A stretch of 64,000 nucleotides of DNA from contig NZ_JARUBO010000005.1 in the NCBI RefSeq assembly GCF_029626235.1, forward strand, positions 5,614,001 through 5,678,000. Direction: 5' to 3'. Each line of letters starts with the position of its first letter. Position 1 is the stretch's first letter. Under the pieces are notes generated by a model. That model made no database searches and was not told where the DNA came from. It worked only from the letters and a program-made list of their open reading frames with translations. This document shows, piece by piece, positions 1 through 8,972 of this stretch. This DNA comes from Micromonospora sp. WMMD1120 (GTDB lineage Bacteria; Actinomycetota; Actinomycetes; Mycobacteriales; Micromonosporaceae). A program made the translations under genes and the position numbers.

Positions 1-1
1 G

Positions 2-499
2 CGGGAGAGCCTGCTGGAGGACGACCTCGACCCGTACCGGGTGATCGTGGAGACGCTGACCGACGAGTTCGACCTGATGGAGGTCGCCCTCGCCGCCGTG
101 AAGCTGGCCCACGAGGTGACGTCGCCGGGCTCCGACGACGAGGAGGAGATCCCGCAGGTACCGGTCCGCGGTCCGCGCGAGGGTCGGCCGGACACCGGCG
201 GCCGGGGCGGCGACCGGCGCGGCGGGGGGCGGCCACGCTCGGGCGGCGGCAACACCGTGCAGGTCTTCGTCGGCCTGGGCCGGCGCGCCGGGGTGCGCCC
301 GCAGGACCTGGTGGGCGCTATCACCGGCGAGACCGGGATCCGTGGTCGGGACATCGGCTCGATCGAGATCGCCGACCGGTTCTCGCTGGTGGAGGTGCCG
401 CAGGGGGTGGCCGACGAGGTGATCTCCGGACTGCGCGGCAGCACGATCAAGGGCCGCAAGGCCACGGTGCGCCGCGACCGCGGACGCGACGAGCGCTGA
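2..499 (+). CDS. DEAD/DEAH-box ATP-dependent RNA helicase, C-terminal end (5' truncated by window)
   Basis: Only the C-terminal part of this RNA helicase lies in the window; frame 2 is open from base 2. About 50 residues of helicase tail are followed by a Gly/Arg/Asp-rich linker (about residues 55-85) and then a DbpA-type RNA-binding domain (RRM-like, beginning TVQVFVGLGRRAG) that ends in a basic RGRDER tail. In DeaD/CsdA/DbpA helicases this domain targets the ATPase to structured RNA, so a role in ribosome assembly or RNA remodelling is likely. The motor motifs are off-window, so the subfamily cannot be fixed. It ends 45 bp before the convergent DoxX gene, with a hairpin between them. Confidence 0.85.
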   Translation, partial: RESLLEDDLDPYRVIVETLTDEFDLMEVALAAVKLAHEVTSPGSDDEEEIPQVPVRGPREGRPDTGGRGGDRRGGGRPRSGGGNTVQVFVGLGRRAGVRPQDLVGAITGETGIRGRDIGSIEIADRFSLVEVPQGVADEVISGLRGSTIKGRKATVRRDRGRDER

Positions 500-508
500 C
501 GCGCCGCC

Positions 509-533
509 GGCGACCGGGAGGCGCCCGGTCGCC
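509..533. terminator. Bidirectional hairpin between helicase and doxX
   Basis: A perfect 10-bp inverted repeat (509-518 with 524-533) and a 5-nt loop sit between two convergent genes. There is no U-tract, as is usual for actinomycete terminators. Confidence 0.6.
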
Positions 534-544
534 GACGGCCCGGG

Positions 545-949
545 TCAGAAGGCGTACGGGCCGAAGCGCCCCCACGCCACCACGGCGGCGAGCACGAGCA
601 GCACGCTGCACATGATCACGCCCTGGGTCTCCAGCTGCCGCTCCTGGGGCGTCTCGCGCCTCGCCCGGTCGCGCAGGTGCACGAGGATGGCGCCGATCAT
701 GACGATGACCAGGCCGACGGCCGCGAGCGGGGTCAGCACCGTGGCGATGCCGGTGAGCGGGGGCAGCACCAACCCGATCGCACCCAGCACCTCGACCGCG
801 CCAAGCGCCTTGACCTGTGACAACGGGACCGGGTCGACCCACTTCATCCGGTCGCGCAGCTTCTCCTTGGGCTGGGTCAGCTTGGCCAGACCGGCGCCGG
901 CGAAGATGACGGCGAGCAGGATCTGAATGATCCAGAGCACCAGGTTCAC
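545..949 (-). CDS. DoxX family membrane protein
   Basis: A small integral membrane protein of about 134 aa with four hydrophobic segments, starting NLVLWIIQILLAVIFAG and keeping the family's AGLAKL motif. DoxX-family proteins are membrane components linked to redox or thiol stress in actinobacteria; the function of this one is not known. The reading frame stays open 28 codons upstream. I chose the GTG at 949 because GGAGGAA lies 6-7 nt before it and the extra upstream residues do not resemble DoxX. A strong hairpin separates it from the upstream lon gene, so it is probably transcribed alone. Confidence 0.8.
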   Translation of the reverse strand: MNLVLWIIQILLAVIFAGAGLAKLTQPKEKLRDRMKWVDPVPLSQVKALGAVEVLGAIGLVLPPLTGIATVLTPLAAVGLVIVMIGAILVHLRDRARRETPQERQLETQGVIMCSVLLVLAAVVAWGRFGPYAF

Positions 950-1031
950 GGGCTTCCTCCAGGGGCGTCCGCCTCGCGGCGGAAAGATCGTTGAAGGTTC
1001 ACGCGAACAGTAGCCGCTATGGGCGTACGTC

Positions 1032-1069
1032 AATGACCCCCGCCGTCCGGCGGGACGGCGGGGGTCATT
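1032..1069 (-). terminator. Strong terminator hairpin after lon
   Basis: A perfect 17-bp stem (1032-1048 with 1053-1069) closed by a 4-nt loop lies 12 bp beyond the lon stop codon. It probably insulates doxX from lon transcription. Confidence 0.75.
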
Positions 1070-1080
1070 GGTTCGGGGCG

Positions 1081-3411
1081 TCAGGCGGTGGCGAGAGCCG
1101 GACCGTCGAGCGCCTCGACGTCGGCCGGGCGCAGCGCCAGGGCGAGCACGTCGGCCACGTCGGCCAGGGTGTGCACGGTCAGCGCCGCGCGCACCTCGTC
1201 CGGCAGGTCGTCCAGGTCCGGCTCGTTGCGGGCCGGGATGATGACCTCGGTGAGGCCGGCCCGGTGCGCGGCGAGCAGCTTCTGCTTCACCCCGCCGATC
1301 GGCAGCACCCGGCCGGACAGGGTCACCTCGCCGGTCATCCCGAACTCGGGTCGGACCGGCCGACCGGTGACCAGCGACGCCAGGGCCGTGACCATGGTGA
1401 TGCCGGCGCTCGGGCCGTCCTTGGGCACCGCGCCCGCCGGGAAGTGGACGTGGATCCGCCGCCCGGCCAGGGCGTTCGGGTCGATGCCGAACCGTCGCCC
1501 GTTCGAGCGCAGGTACGACAGGGCGATGTGCGCCGACTCCTTCATCACGTCACCGAGCTGACCGGTCAGGGTCAGCCCCGGCTCGCCCTCCATGCTCGTC
1601 GCCTCGATGAAGAGCACGTCCCCACCGGCGCCGGTCACGGCCAGGCCGGTCGCCACGCCGGGCACCGCGGTGCGCTCGGCCGACTCCGGGGTGAACTTCG
1701 GCCGCCCCAGGTAGCGGGCGAGGTTGTCGCGATCGACGCGGACCGGGGTCGGGTCGGTCGCCAGCTCCACCGCCACCTTGCGCAGGATCTTGGCCAGGCC
1801 GCGTTCGAGCTGCCGGACGCCGGCCTCCCGGGTGTACTCGCCGGCGATCAGCGCGAGCGCCCCGTCGGCGACGCCCACCTCGTCGGCGGTCAGCCCGGCC
1901 CGCTCCCGCTGCCGGGGCAGCAGGTGGTCGCGGGCGATGGCGACCTTCTCGTCCTCGGTGTACCCGTCCAGCATGACCAGCTCCATCCGGTCCAGCAGCG
2001 GGCCGGGGATGGACTCCACCACGTTGGCGGTGGCCAGGAAGAGCACGTCGGACAGGTCCAGGTCGACCTCCAGGTAGTGGTCCCGGAAGGTGTGGTTCTG
2101 GGCCGGGTCGAGCACCTCCAGCAGGGCGGCGGCCGGGTCGCCGGCGTAGCCGGCGGCCAGCTTGTCCACCTCGTCGAGGAGCACGACCGGGTTCATCGAA
2201 CCGGCCTCGCGCAGGGCGCGGACGATCCGGCCGGGCAGGGCGCCCACGTAGGTGCGCCGGTGACCCCGGATCTCCGCCTCGTCCCGGACGCCGCCGAGCG
2301 AGACCCGGACGAAGTTGCGCCCGAGCGCCCGCGCCACGGACTCGCCGAGGCTGGTCTTGCCCACGCCGGGAGGGCCGGCGAGGGCGAGCACCGCGCCGGA
2401 GCCGCGACCGCCGACCACGCCGAGGTTGCGCTCGGCGCGCCGGTTGCGCACGGCCAGGTACTCCAGGATGCGGTCCTTCACGTCGGCCAGGCCGGCGTGG
2501 TCGGCGTCGAGCACCGCCCGGGCCGCGGCCAGGTCCGTGTTGTCCTGGGTACGCGTGCCCCACGGCATCTCGAGCACGGTGTCCAGCCAGGTGCGAATCC
2601 AACCCGCCTCCGGGGAGGCGTCACTGGCGCGCTCCAGCTTGCCGACCTCGCGCAGGGCCGCGTCGCGGACCTTCTCCGGCAGCTCGGCGGACTCCACCCG
2701 GGACCGGTAGTCGGCGGAGCCGTCCGGCTCGTCCTCGCCCAGCTCCTTACGGATCGCGGCGAGCTGCTGGCGCAGCAGGAACTCCCGCTGCGACTTCTCC
2801 AGCCCCTCGCGGACGTCGCTGTTGATCTGCTCGGTGACCTCCTGCTCGGCCAGGTAGTCCTTCACCCAGCCGACCAGCAGCTCCAGTCGGGAGGTGACGT
2901 CCGGCGCGGCGAGCAGTTCGGTCTTCTGCTCCAGCGTCAGCCAGGGCGCGTAACCGGCCGAGTCGGCCAGCTCGGAGAGGTCGGTCATCCGCTCCACCGC
3001 GTCGATGACCTGCCAGGCGCCGCGCTGTTGGAGCACGGAGGTCACCAGGGCGCGGTACTCGCGGGCGAGTTCGCGGGCCTTGCCGGCGTAGGCGGGTTCG
3101 TCGAGTTCGGTCGCCTCGACCCAGAGCGCGGCGCCGGGGCCGGGCACACCGGAACCGATCCGGGCCCGGGACAGGCCACGGATGACGGCGGCGGGCTCGC
3201 CCTCGGGGAGCCGGCCGACCTTCTCGATGGTGGCGATGACGCCGACCGGGCCGTACTCGCCGTCGATGCGCGGCACGGCCAGCAGCTTGCGGTCGCCGGT
3301 CGCGCGGGCCGCGTCGACAGCGGCCTGGGTTGTCGGGTCGAGGGTCACCGGAATGACCATGCCGGGCAGCAGCACGGCGTCCGTCAGGGGAAGTACCGGA
3401 AGAGTTGCCAT
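1081..3411 (-). CDS. lon: ATP-dependent Lon protease
   Basis: A full-length LonA-type AAA+ protease (776 aa) that degrades misfolded and regulatory proteins in the cytosol. Order: N-terminal substrate-binding domain starting MATLPVLPLTDAVLLPGM, coiled middle, AAA+ module with Walker A GPPGVGKTS and Walker B VVLLDEVDK, then the peptidase domain with catalytic Ser in PKDGPSAGITM and Lys in GGVKQKLLAAHRAG. The frame is open 46 codons further upstream. ATG 3411 is chosen because it begins the conserved LON domain and has an AGGTG before it. A HAIR inverted repeat 23 bp upstream implies HspR-controlled heat-shock expression. The gene is monocistronic, bounded by hairpins on both sides. Confidence 0.97.
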   Translation of the reverse strand: MATLPVLPLTDAVLLPGMVIPVTLDPTTQAAVDAARATGDRKLLAVPRIDGEYGPVGVIATIEKVGRLPEGEPAAVIRGLSRARIGSGVPGPGAALWVEATELDEPAYAGKARELAREYRALVTSVLQQRGAWQVIDAVERMTDLSELADSAGYAPWLTLEQKTELLAAPDVTSRLELLVGWVKDYLAEQEVTEQINSDVREGLEKSQREFLLRQQLAAIRKELGEDEPDGSADYRSRVESAELPEKVRDAALREVGKLERASDASPEAGWIRTWLDTVLEMPWGTRTQDNTDLAAARAVLDADHAGLADVKDRILEYLAVRNRRAERNLGVVGGRGSGAVLALAGPPGVGKTSLGESVARALGRNFVRVSLGGVRDEAEIRGHRRTYVGALPGRIVRALREAGSMNPVVLLDEVDKLAAGYAGDPAAALLEVLDPAQNHTFRDHYLEVDLDLSDVLFLATANVVESIPGPLLDRMELVMLDGYTEDEKVAIARDHLLPRQRERAGLTADEVGVADGALALIAGEYTREAGVRQLERGLAKILRKVAVELATDPTPVRVDRDNLARYLGRPKFTPESAERTAVPGVATGLAVTGAGGDVLFIEATSMEGEPGLTLTGQLGDVMKESAHIALSYLRSNGRRFGIDPNALAGRRIHVHFPAGAVPKDGPSAGITMVTALASLVTGRPVRPEFGMTGEVTLSGRVLPIGGVKQKLLAAHRAGLTEVIIPARNEPDLDDLPDEVRAALTVHTLADVADVLALALRPADVEALDGPALATA

Positions 3412-3433
3412 CGAACACCTACCATCGCATTGG

Positions 3434-3454
3434 GTTGAGCGTGTCTGACTCAAG
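3434..3454. promoter_or_regulatory. HAIR operator (HspR-associated inverted repeat) upstream of lon
   Basis: Two 7-nt half sites flank a 7-nt spacer: GTTGAGC at 3434-3440 and ACTCAAG at 3448-3454. The published HAIR consensus is CTTGAGT-N7-ACTCAAG. The right half is perfect and the left half matches 5 of 7. It lies 23 bp before the lon ATG. In Streptomyces, lon belongs to the HspR regulon, so repression by HspR with DnaK as co-repressor is the likely mechanism. Confidence 0.85.
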
Positions 3455-3506
3455 TAACAAAGCGTTCCCCTTGTTCCGCCCTGTGACCCAGACCACTCCC
3501 CCACAG

Positions 3507-3544
3507 CCCGGCGGGTCGCCCGCCGGCGCGGGCGACCCGCCGGG
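3507..3544 (-). terminator. Terminator hairpin after Mn-catalase
   Basis: A perfect 16-bp stem (3507-3522 with 3529-3544) with a 6-nt loop lies 6 bp past the catalase stop codon, between it and the HAIR/lon promoter region. Confidence 0.7.
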
Positions 3545-3550
3545 ACCACC

Positions 3551-4420
3551 TCAGGTGAGCTTGCTCTTCACCGTGTTGACCACCGAGCCGGCCACGCCCG
3601 GGTTGGTGCCGTACAGCCGAGGGTCACCCGGGGGCAGCACCGGCTCCGGTGCGTTCGCGCGCGGAGCGTCGTCGTAGCGGAACTCGCCCTTGCCGTCCGG
3701 CGCGGGCCCGGACGCCCAGCGCCCCTCGGCGGCGTCGGTGCCGGACGAGAAGCCCAGGTAGGTGTAGCCGTACTCCTCGGTGAGGTCACCGGGGTCCGGG
3801 AACGCCTCGGGCACCGGCATGTCCTCCAGCCCGTCCTCCCTGAGCTGTTCGATCGCCGCCAGCCACATGTTCTGGTGCATGGTGTCGCGGGCCAGCAGGA
3901 AGCGCAGCATCTGCTTGACGCCCGGGTCGTCGGTCATGTGGAACAGGCGGGCGACCTGCAGCCGGCCCTGCGCCTCGGCTGTCACGTTCAGCTGGAAGTC
4001 GGCGAGCAGGTTCCCGCTCGCGGTGACGTACGCGCCGTTCCACGGCACCCCGCTGGAGTCGGCCGGCAACGCCCCGGCGCCGCCGTGGATGAAGTGCGCC
4101 GGGTTCGACCCGGCGTAGGTGGCCGCCCCGCCGGGATCCTCCGCGATGCCCTCCGACAGCGACAGCGGCGCGCTGTCCAGCAGGCGGGTGATCATCGTGC
4201 AGATCATCTCGACGTGACCCAACTCCTCGGTGCCGACGTCGAGCAGCAGATCCTTGTACTTGCCGGGCAGCCGGCAGTTCCAGCCCTGGAAGAGGTACTG
4301 GTTGGCGACTGTCATCTCGCCCCACTTGCCGCCCAGGACCTCCTGCAACCGGCGGGCGAAGGCGGCGTCCGGGCCGTCCGGTTTGGCCTCGAACTGTAGA
4401 TCCTTGACATGACTGAACAC
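3551..4420 (-). CDS. Manganese (non-heme) catalase
   Basis: Di-manganese catalase (289 aa) that disproportionates hydrogen peroxide in the cytosol. The ferritin-like four-helix core is recognisable from FSHVKDLQFEAKPDG at the N-terminus through GKWGEMTVANQYLFQGW, the E-x2-H metal-ligand region GTEELGHVEMI, and a second ligand region around LARDTMHQNMWLAAIEQL. The C-terminal extension ending NTVKSKLT is usual for the family. GTG 4420 is preferred over upstream in-frame starts because AGGAGG lies 4 nt before it; the ATG at 4438 has no ribosome site. Flanked by its own terminator. Confidence 0.93.
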   Translation of the reverse strand: MFSHVKDLQFEAKPDGPDAAFARRLQEVLGGKWGEMTVANQYLFQGWNCRLPGKYKDLLLDVGTEELGHVEMICTMITRLLDSAPLSLSEGIAEDPGGAATYAGSNPAHFIHGGAGALPADSSGVPWNGAYVTASGNLLADFQLNVTAEAQGRLQVARLFHMTDDPGVKQMLRFLLARDTMHQNMWLAAIEQLREDGLEDMPVPEAFPDPGDLTEEYGYTYLGFSSGTDAAEGRWASGPAPDGKGEFRYDDAPRANAPEPVLPPGDPRLYGTNPGVAGSVVNTVKSKLT

Positions 4421-4506
4421 GGGGCCTCCTACGGGCATCGACAACGGGTCGACACAGCTGTCCCCGTCCTGCTGACCCGGTGGGGTCAACCCCTGGCCCG
4501 CCCGGG

Positions 4507-5238
4507 TCAGCCCGTCGGGCGGACCACCGGAAAGAGCACCTCCACCGCGAGACCACGTGGCCGCAGCCGGTGCACCCGCAGCGTTCCGCCGTCGGCCGCG
4601 ACGAGCCGCCGGACGATCCACAGGCCGAGCCCCGACATCCCGACCGCCGGCGCCGGGCGGCGCAGCGCGGCCAGCAGCGCGTCGTCCACCCGGCCCTCGT
4701 CGGTCACCAGGACGCTCAGATCGCCACCCCGCACCGTGGCGTAGAGGCCGACCTGGCCCTGCGGCGGGCCGTGCCGCAGCGCGTTCTCGACCAGGTTCAC
4801 CAGCACCTGCCGGGTCCGCCCGGCGGGCACCGGGCAGGAGACCGCGCGCCGGGTGGCCCGCGCACGTCGGCGATCGACAGGCACCAGCGCGGCGGCCTCA
4901 CGCAGGATGCCGGCGAGCGGCACCGACGGCTCCGGCCGCGGGGCCAGCATCAGCGCACCGGCGCCGGCGGTCGCGCCGCGCAGCAGACCCTGCAGGTGAA
5001 CGGCCTGGTCCCGGGCCAGTTCGATGATCGCCCGCTGGTCGTCGCCGGTCAGGTCGCGGTGCCTGTCGGCCAGCGCGCAGGTCAGGGCGCTCAGGGTGCT
5101 GACCGGCGTCCGGAACTCGTGGCAGAGCACCCGCAGCAACAGCTCGGAGTCGGCCGCCGACGGTCGCGCCTCACCGGGCACCGGCTCCATCCGGCGCGAT
5201 CCGCGCAGCAGGCCCTGCAGACGGTGCCGCACGCGCAT
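4507..5238 (-). CDS. Cytosolic sensor histidine kinase
   Basis: A small histidine kinase (243 aa) without membrane segments or an obvious sensor domain. HisKA has the phospho-acceptor His at about residue 40 in LCHEFRTPVSTL. The HATPase domain has the N box NLVENALRHG and the G box GMSGLGLWIVRRLV. Start ATG 5238 has AGGAG 7 nt upstream; the longer frame to 5319 would overlap the divergent gene. It diverges from the response regulator at 5303 with a 64-bp shared promoter region, so the two are probably a cognate pair. The signal is unknown. Confidence 0.88.
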   Translation of the reverse strand: MRVRHRLQGLLRGSRRMEPVPGEARPSAADSELLLRVLCHEFRTPVSTLSALTCALADRHRDLTGDDQRAIIELARDQAVHLQGLLRGATAGAGALMLAPRPEPSVPLAGILREAAALVPVDRRRARATRRAVSCPVPAGRTRQVLVNLVENALRHGPPQGQVGLYATVRGGDLSVLVTDEGRVDDALLAALRRPAPAVGMSGLGLWIVRRLVAADGGTLRVHRLRPRGLAVEVLFPVVRPTG

Positions 5239-5302
5239 CCGCCGACTCCTCTCATTCGGGGCGTAGCCGCATAATCGGTACCCGCTGGGGAACGGCGCAG
5301 AC

Positions 5303-5944
5303 ATGCCGGGAGCCTCCACCTTGCGCCTCGTCGTCGTGGACGATCACCCCCTCTTCGTCCGTGGCCTGGAGTTGCTGCTCCCGATCACCACCGACGGTCG
5401 CGCCCAGGTGGTCGCCTCGACGGGTGACGCCGCCGCGGCAGCGGCAGTGGTCACCCGCTGCCTGCCCGACCTGGTCCTGGTCGACCTGCACATGCCTGCC
5501 CCGGGTGGCATCCGGGCGGTCTCCGCGATCCGGCGGACCACCCCCCGGGTACGCGTGGTCGCGATGTCCGGCTCCACCGAACCGGCGCCGGCGCTGGAGG
5601 CGCTGCGCGCCGGCGCCGAGGGGTTCCTGCCGAAGACCAGTGAGCCGGAGGAGCTGCTGCCCCCGCTGCTGGCCGTCCTCGACGGCTGGGCGGTCCTTCC
5701 GGCCGCGCTGCTACGCGCCATGCTGCGGCCCACGCACGCCGCGGCGGTCGATCTGGACGGTGAGGAACGCCGGCTGCTGAGGGCGATCGCGGCCGGTCGG
5801 CACACCGTGGACATCGCCGAAGAACTGCACGTCTCGGAGCGGACAGTGAAACGGATGACCGCCGCCCTGCTGCGAAAGTTACGGGTTTCCAACCGGGCGG
5901 AGGCCGCCGCCGTGGCCGGTCACAGCGGCCTGCTCACCGAATGA
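5303..5944 (+). CDS. NarL/LuxR-type response regulator
   Basis: A receiver domain (about residues 8-125) with the acidic pair in VVVDDHPLF, phospho-acceptor Asp near residue 61 (LVLVDLHMPAPGG) and conserved Lys near 111 (GFLPKTS) is followed by a LuxR-type helix-turn-helix (about 150-205, ending SERTVKRMTAALLRKL). It is a DNA-binding transcription factor activated by phosphorylation, presumably by the divergent kinase. The start is uncertain: the ATG has only a weak GGGGAA-type site upstream, and a TTG seven codons in would also fit. Confidence 0.88.
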   Translation: MPGASTLRLVVVDDHPLFVRGLELLLPITTDGRAQVVASTGDAAAAAAVVTRCLPDLVLVDLHMPAPGGIRAVSAIRRTTPRVRVVAMSGSTEPAPALEALRAGAEGFLPKTSEPEELLPPLLAVLDGWAVLPAALLRAMLRPTHAAAVDLDGEERRLLRAIAAGRHTVDIAEELHVSERTVKRMTAALLRKLRVSNRAEAAAVAGHSGLLTE

Positions 5945-6087
5945 GGTCGCTTCATCGCGCTGATTCGCCGTTTTGCTCGGTAACGAAATCGCGACGCGCG
6001 GCAGGAATGAACGCATATTGTTGCGGATTACCGGGGTGATAGGTCAGACTTTGGACACATCCCGCCGCACACAGGGAGTAATCGGCA

Positions 6088-6435
6088 ATGGCGAGAAAAG
6101 TAATCACGGTCCTGACCGACGACCTCGACGGTGGGAAGGCCGACCGGACGGTGGAGTTCAGCCTCGACGGCGTGTCCTACACGATCGACGTATCGGACGA
6201 GAATGCCGGTGTCCTGCGCAAGGCGCTGGACCCGTACATCAATGCGGGCCGGCGGATCGGACGCGGCCCGGTGGAGAGCGCCCGCTCGCTGCGACGGCCG
6301 GGGCGACCCGGCGGCGCCGGAATGGATCGGGAGCAGAACCGGGCCATCCGGGAATGGGCCGTCAAGAACGGCTACAAAATCTCCGAGCGGGGCCGGATCC
6401 CGGTCGAGGTCGTCGAGGCGTACAAGAGCCGCTGA
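6088..6435 (+). CDS. lsr2: Lsr2-family nucleoid-associated protein
   Basis: An H-NS-like protein of 115 aa that silences AT-rich and horizontally acquired DNA in actinobacteria. The N-terminal oligomerisation domain ([15 protein letters not shown], with [16 protein letters not shown]) is followed by a basic linker (about 65-80) and the C-terminal AT-hook-like domain with the minor-groove RGR motif in [22 protein letters not shown] lies 9 nt before the ATG. A strong hairpin follows, so it is monocistronic. Actinomycetes often carry paralogues, so this need not be the main Lsr2. Confidence 0.93.
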   Translation: MARKVITVLTDDLDGGKADRTVEFSLDGVSYTIDVSDENAGVLRKALDPYINAGRRIGRGPVESARSLRRPGRPGGAGMDREQNRAIREWAVKNGYKISERGRIPVEVVEAYKSR

Positions 6436-6445
6436 CAGCGCGGAA

Positions 6446-6485
6446 CGACGAGGGGTCCCGCCGGAGACGGCGGGACCCCTCGTCG
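6446..6485 (+). terminator. Strong terminator after lsr2
   Basis: A perfect 18-bp stem (6446-6463 with 6468-6485) with a GAGA tetraloop, 10 bp past the lsr2 stop. It could also serve the convergent gene at 6562. Confidence 0.8.
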
Positions 6486-6561
6486 CGTCGGCACCCGCTG
6501 ACGACGCGGCGGTCGGCCACCCGGACGAGCCCGGGTGACCGACCGCCGTCGTGCGGATGGG

Positions 6562-7809
6562 TCAGTTGACGTCGATGCGCACCGAGTCGAAGGCGGGGGT
6601 CTGGTTGGCCCGCTCCATCATCGGCAGTCGGTGCGACCCGTCACCGGCCCACACCGAGCACTGGGCGGTCCCGGACTCCGGCAGACCCGGCACCTGGATG
6701 GTCACCTCGTCGGGCTGGGCCGAACCGCGACCGTCCTCGGTGGCCACGAAGAACGCGGGCACCTCCTGCGGCTCCGGCGGCGCGGTCAGGCTGTCCAGCA
6801 TCCGGCAGGCGGTGTGGAAGTGACCACGAACCAGGCCCTGGTCGTTGAGCAGCGAGCTCTCCACGTAGTAGCCGCCCTGACCGGCGGGCAGGAACCGGTC
6901 CCGGACCAGGTTGCGGGTGCTGACCCGAAGGGTGAAGGGCTGGTTCTGGCCGACCTGCTCGGGGAACTGGGTGATCAGCAGGGACGGGTTGTTGGCCGCC
7001 GCGCCCACCTCGCCGAACTCGGTGCTCACACAGCGGTTGCCGTTCTGGAAACCGTCGTGCGGCTGGAGGCGGCTCTCGTCACAGTCATTGGCCAGCACGC
7101 CGAGCCCGGAGCCGGGCGCGGTCCCGCCGTTGTTTCCACCGTTGTTGCCGCCGCCAGGGGTGGTGGTGGGGCTGGTGGTGCCGCCACCGTTGTTGCCGCC
7201 GGTCGGCCGCACCTGGCACTCGGCCAGCTGCGCGAGACCCTGCGGACGGGGGCCGACCCGGTCGATGGCGGTGGTGATCCGGTCCAGCACGGCGCGCCGC
7301 TTGCCGGCCAACGGCTGCAGGATCGCGTTGCGGATGAACGCGTCACCCTTGTTGCCCTCGGCGGCGAGTCGGCGGTCCGCCTCGGCGATCTGGGCCTGCA
7401 ACTGCGCGAGATTGCGGTCCACCTCGGCCCGCGCCCGCTCCGGCACCTGCGGCAACTGGGCCGCCACGTCCGGGCAGGCGATGGCGGTGCCGGTACCGAC
7501 GGTGCCGTCCCTGCCGTCCTCACACTCGGGGACCGACTGCTGCCCGTCACCCCAGTGGTTACGCACCCACCGACCGTTCTGCCAGGTCCGGCTGGTCGAA
7601 CCGCCGCCGCTCGGCGCGGTGGCGCCCGGGCTCGGTTCCACGCACTGCCCAGCGGCCGGACGTGGCTTATTGGTCCGCCGGTCCTGGGCCGACGAAATCT
7701 GGGTCACGGCGACAACTCCGCCGAAGACAGCGAGCGTGCCGACAACTGCCAGCAGACGCTTGCTCCGTGCGTTGCCGGATGACCGGCGCGCCCGTGTGGA
7801 CCTGCGCAT
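6562..7809 (-). CDS. Secreted or membrane-anchored protein of unknown function
   Basis: A protein of 415 aa with a basic N-terminus and one hydrophobic segment (about residues 18-40, RLLAVVGTLAVFGGVVAV), so exported by Sec or anchored in the membrane. About residues 130-180 form an alanine/arginine/glutamine-rich coiled coil. A low-complexity Gly/Asn/Thr/Pro linker (about 210-240) leads to a C-terminal domain with several Cys and motifs such as LQPHDGFQNGNRC and TEFGEVG. I do not recognise an enzymatic signature; the coiled coil, flexible linker and Cys-rich tail suggest a cell-surface protein. GGAGA lies 8 nt before the ATG. Confidence 0.7.
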   Translation of the reverse strand: MRRSTRARRSSGNARSKRLLAVVGTLAVFGGVVAVTQISSAQDRRTNKPRPAAGQCVEPSPGATAPSGGGSTSRTWQNGRWVRNHWGDGQQSVPECEDGRDGTVGTGTAIACPDVAAQLPQVPERARAEVDRNLAQLQAQIAEADRRLAAEGNKGDAFIRNAILQPLAGKRRAVLDRITTAIDRVGPRPQGLAQLAECQVRPTGGNNGGGTTSPTTTPGGGNNGGNNGGTAPGSGLGVLANDCDESRLQPHDGFQNGNRCVSTEFGEVGAAANNPSLLITQFPEQVGQNQPFTLRVSTRNLVRDRFLPAGQGGYYVESSLLNDQGLVRGHFHTACRMLDSLTAPPEPQEVPAFFVATEDGRGSAQPDEVTIQVPGLPESGTAQCSVWAGDGSHRLPMMERANQTPAFDSVRIDVN

Positions 7810-8105
7810 CGAATTGCTCTCCTTCTCGATCCGGTAGTGGATTCCTGCCCTCGGCGGACCGACGGATGTGAGATGGCATGCCGCGATGGCACCCCACCAA
7901 GACGTACCCGGTAATGCGTCGATGGCCGACGATGCCCTTTCCGCACCGTCTCCCGCGTCCGGCCGGACGCGGATGGTGAGATCCTGTTCATTCGCGCAGG
8001 AGTACGGGCCGGCGACGGGGAAGGTTCAACCGACTCACAGGAAATTGCCGCGATCCCGCGCGGCGCCGGTGTGCGGTGGTCTTCAGCAGGTGAAACGGAC
8101 GCCGG

Positions 8106-8972
8106 TCAGTCGGCGCAGAGGTGGTCGAAGGCGAATCCGCCCACCAGTTCGTCACGGCGCCGACCCAGGTCGGCGATCTGCGCCGTCAACTCGGCGCGCG
8201 GCAACAGGTCCCCGGTCACCGACCCGCGCAACCGCTCGCCGACGGCGACCGTGGCGAGGTCCTCGGCCAGCCGGGCGGCGTCGATGCCGCACGAGAAGCG
8301 CTGCTCCGTCACCGAGACCCGCTCGACGAGGCACGCGTCGGGGCGTACCTGCGCCCAACTCCACCCCTGCGCCGGCCCGTCCGCCCACCGCACGTGTAGG
8401 CCGCGCACGATCGGGTCACTGATCCGTCCGGCGACGTACGCCTCGACCGCCGCCGCGCGAGCCAGCGCGCCGAGATCGTTGACCGGCCCGGTGCGACCGT
8501 CCGGCAGTCGACCGAGGATGTCCCGGAAGCCCACCGGCGCCGGGTCCTCGCCGGCGCCGCCGGCGGCGTAGGCGCGCGCGTCGAGGACGTACTCCACCAG
8601 CCGGCGGCCGTGCTCGGCGGCCCGCAGGGCCGACGAGCCGATCCGCAGCACGGGCAGGCCGACGGCCGCGCCCACCGCGTCGGTCAGTCGCTGCACCCGC
8701 TGCTCGGCCGAGCCGGGGGCCGGAACCGGACCGATCTGCACGGCGACGACGGGCCGACCGGTGTCGGCGGCGTAGACCACGACGTCGAAGGTGGCGCGGC
8801 TGGCCGAACTCCACTGGCTGCCGGTGACACCCGGCGGTCGGCCCTGGACCAGGTCACTGAGCCGGCGGGCCGCGACGACCCGGTGGCCGGCGCGTTCCAG
8901 CGGGGCGTCGCGCCCCGCGTCGGCGGGCGCCGCCCGCAGCCAGCCGCGGCCGTCGCTGCCGGTGCTCGTCAT
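8106..8972 (-). CDS. Hypothetical cytosolic protein
   Basis: A protein of 288 aa without signal peptide or membrane segment. The region ATFDVVVYAADTGRPVVAVQ followed by LPVLRIGSSAL resembles the nuclease-like folds of DUF2726-type proteins (a chromosomally conserved Asp ... VAVQ ... LRIG pattern), but the similarity is weak and I give no function. The start has only a poor ribosome site. The 296 bp between this gene's stop and the start of the 7809 gene contains no feature I can support. Confidence 0.6.
   Translation of the reverse strand: MTSTGSDGRGWLRAAPADAGRDAPLERAGHRVVAARRLSDLVQGRPPGVTGSQWSSASRATFDVVVYAADTGRPVVAVQIGPVPAPGSAEQRVQRLTDAVGAAVGLPVLRIGSSALRAAEHGRRLVEYVLDARAYAAGGAGEDPAPVGFRDILGRLPDGRTGPVNDLGALARAAAVEAYVAGRISDPIVRGLHVRWADGPAQGWSWAQVRPDACLVERVSVTEQRFSCGIDAARLAEDLATVAVGERLRGSVTGDLLPRAELTAQIADLGRRRDELVGGFAFDHLCAD

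Noticed and set aside
991..3438. Long plus-strand ORF (815 codons) opposite lon, and similar long antisense ORFs elsewhere
   Set aside because: These mirror real genes; in very high-GC DNA the antisense frames stay open by codon bias. They have Arg/Gly/His-rich, featureless translations.
7810..8105. Short ORFs on both strands between the two hypothetical genes
   Set aside because: No ribosome sites, no recognisable domain, and codon patterns unlike neighbouring genes.
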